From assembly GCA_017561105.1 (NCBI GenBank), contig JAFZDR010000172.1, forward strand, positions 1 through 6,278: a DNA stretch of 6,278 nt, in the 5' to 3' direction. Origin of the DNA: Alistipes sp. (GTDB lineage Bacteria > Bacteroidota > Bacteroidia > Bacteroidales > Rikenellaceae). Positions 6,184-6,278 of this stretch are shown in pieces. The position numbers and the translations under genes are program-made. The notes under the pieces are model-generated. The model was not told the origin of the DNA, made no database searches, and worked only from the letters and a program-made list of their open reading frames with translations. How positions within the stretch are numbered: the first letter of the stretch is position 1; every line of letters starts with the position of its first letter.

Positions 6184-6218
6184 TCAGCTATTAGCTATTG
6201 GCCATTAGCCATTAGCTT
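6184..6218 (+). repeat. Heptamer array, copy B (five 7-bp units) in the queA leader
   Basis: Five head-to-tail 7-mers (TCAGCTA, TTAGCTA, TTGGCCA, TTAGCCA, TTAGCTT) have the same plus-strand orientation and unit order as copy A, including the variant TTGGCCA as the middle unit. The array ends four bases upstream of the queA start codon, so it would be transcribed as part of the queA leader, and it supplies the in-frame TAG that fixes the queA start. Confidence 0.85.
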
Positions 6219-6220
6219 TC

Positions 6221-6233
6221 TAATTGACAATTA
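6221..6233. repeat. AT-rich palindrome next to heptamer array B
   Basis: TAATTG-A-CAATTA is a perfect 6-bp inverted repeat around one base, two bases beyond array B. It lies in the stretch that should contain the queA promoter. No convincing TTTG / TAnnTTTG pair was found on the minus strand between 6180 and 6252, so the queA promoter itself remains unassigned. Confidence 0.4.
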
Positions 6234-6241
6234 ACGGTACA

Positions 6242-6278
6242 TTTCTAAAAATTGGGCTGCCCTCATACGAGCAGCCCA
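6242..6278 (-). terminator. Probable terminator of a gene beyond the right edge
   Basis: TGGGCTGC (6253-6260) and GCAGCCCA (6271-6278) form a perfect 8-bp, GC-rich stem around a ten-base loop. Read on the minus strand the stem is followed by ATTTTTAG, a T run suited to intrinsic termination of a minus-strand gene lying to the right. The stem may continue beyond the window. Its presence suggests queA is not simply read through from that neighbour. Confidence 0.65.

Noticed and set aside
4882..6218. CRISPR-like or transposon-end interpretation of the repeats around queA
   Set aside because: The units are 7 bp without unique spacers, and the two arrays are direct, not inverted, with no transposase and no target duplication visible. 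A dispersed intergenic repeat is simpler.

Overview
The window looks like a chromosomal segment from a Bacteroidales gut commensal, most likely close to Alistipes/Rikenellaceae. This rests on three things: Bacteroidetes-type promoter elements (TTTG and TAnnTTTG), start codons without an obvious Shine-Dalgarno sequence, and surface-protein architecture typical of that order (a lipoprotein signal, a fimbrillin-like N-terminal domain, then GLUG-type beta repeats). The genus is an inference from style, not from a marker gene.

Left part (1-795). On the minus strand lies an ECF sigma factor gene (22-573). Four bases after its stop codon another reading frame begins and runs off the left edge; by position it could be the sigma factor's partner, but only about five codons are visible. 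The 222-bp divergent region (574-795) carries a good plus-strand promoter for the large surface gene, a weaker minus-strand promoter candidate for the sigma gene, and a short perfect inverted repeat that would lie at the 5' end of the surface-gene mRNA.

Centre (796-4881). A 1315-residue predicted outer-membrane lipoprotein consists of a fimbrillin-like domain followed by two successive copies of one ~520-residue beta-repeat module. Each module contains about nine GLUG-like rungs in the same order. After a 21-bp gap, probably on the same transcript, comes a 38-codon open reading frame. It begins with a KxYxKPExExxE-like motif and has a Gly/acidic C-terminal half. It is short enough to be missed by standard gene calling. 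A strong intrinsic terminator closes this unit.

Right part (4882-6278). A convergent minus-strand gene encodes a long-form QueA (S-adenosylmethionine:tRNA ribosyltransferase-isomerase, queuosine pathway). On both sides it is bordered by near-identical 35-bp arrays of a 7-bp repeat (consensus TTAGCYA) in the same orientation: one between the small ORF and the terminator, the other in the queA leader just before its start codon. At the extreme right edge an inverted repeat followed, on the minus strand, by a T run looks like the terminator of a gene outside the window. queA therefore probably starts its own transcript.

The three units (sigma factor, surface lipoprotein plus small ORF, queA) appear to be separate transcription units. 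Nothing here shows that the sigma factor controls the surface gene, whose promoter matches the housekeeping type. The least explained items are the paired modules of the lipoprotein, the small ORF and the heptamer arrays.
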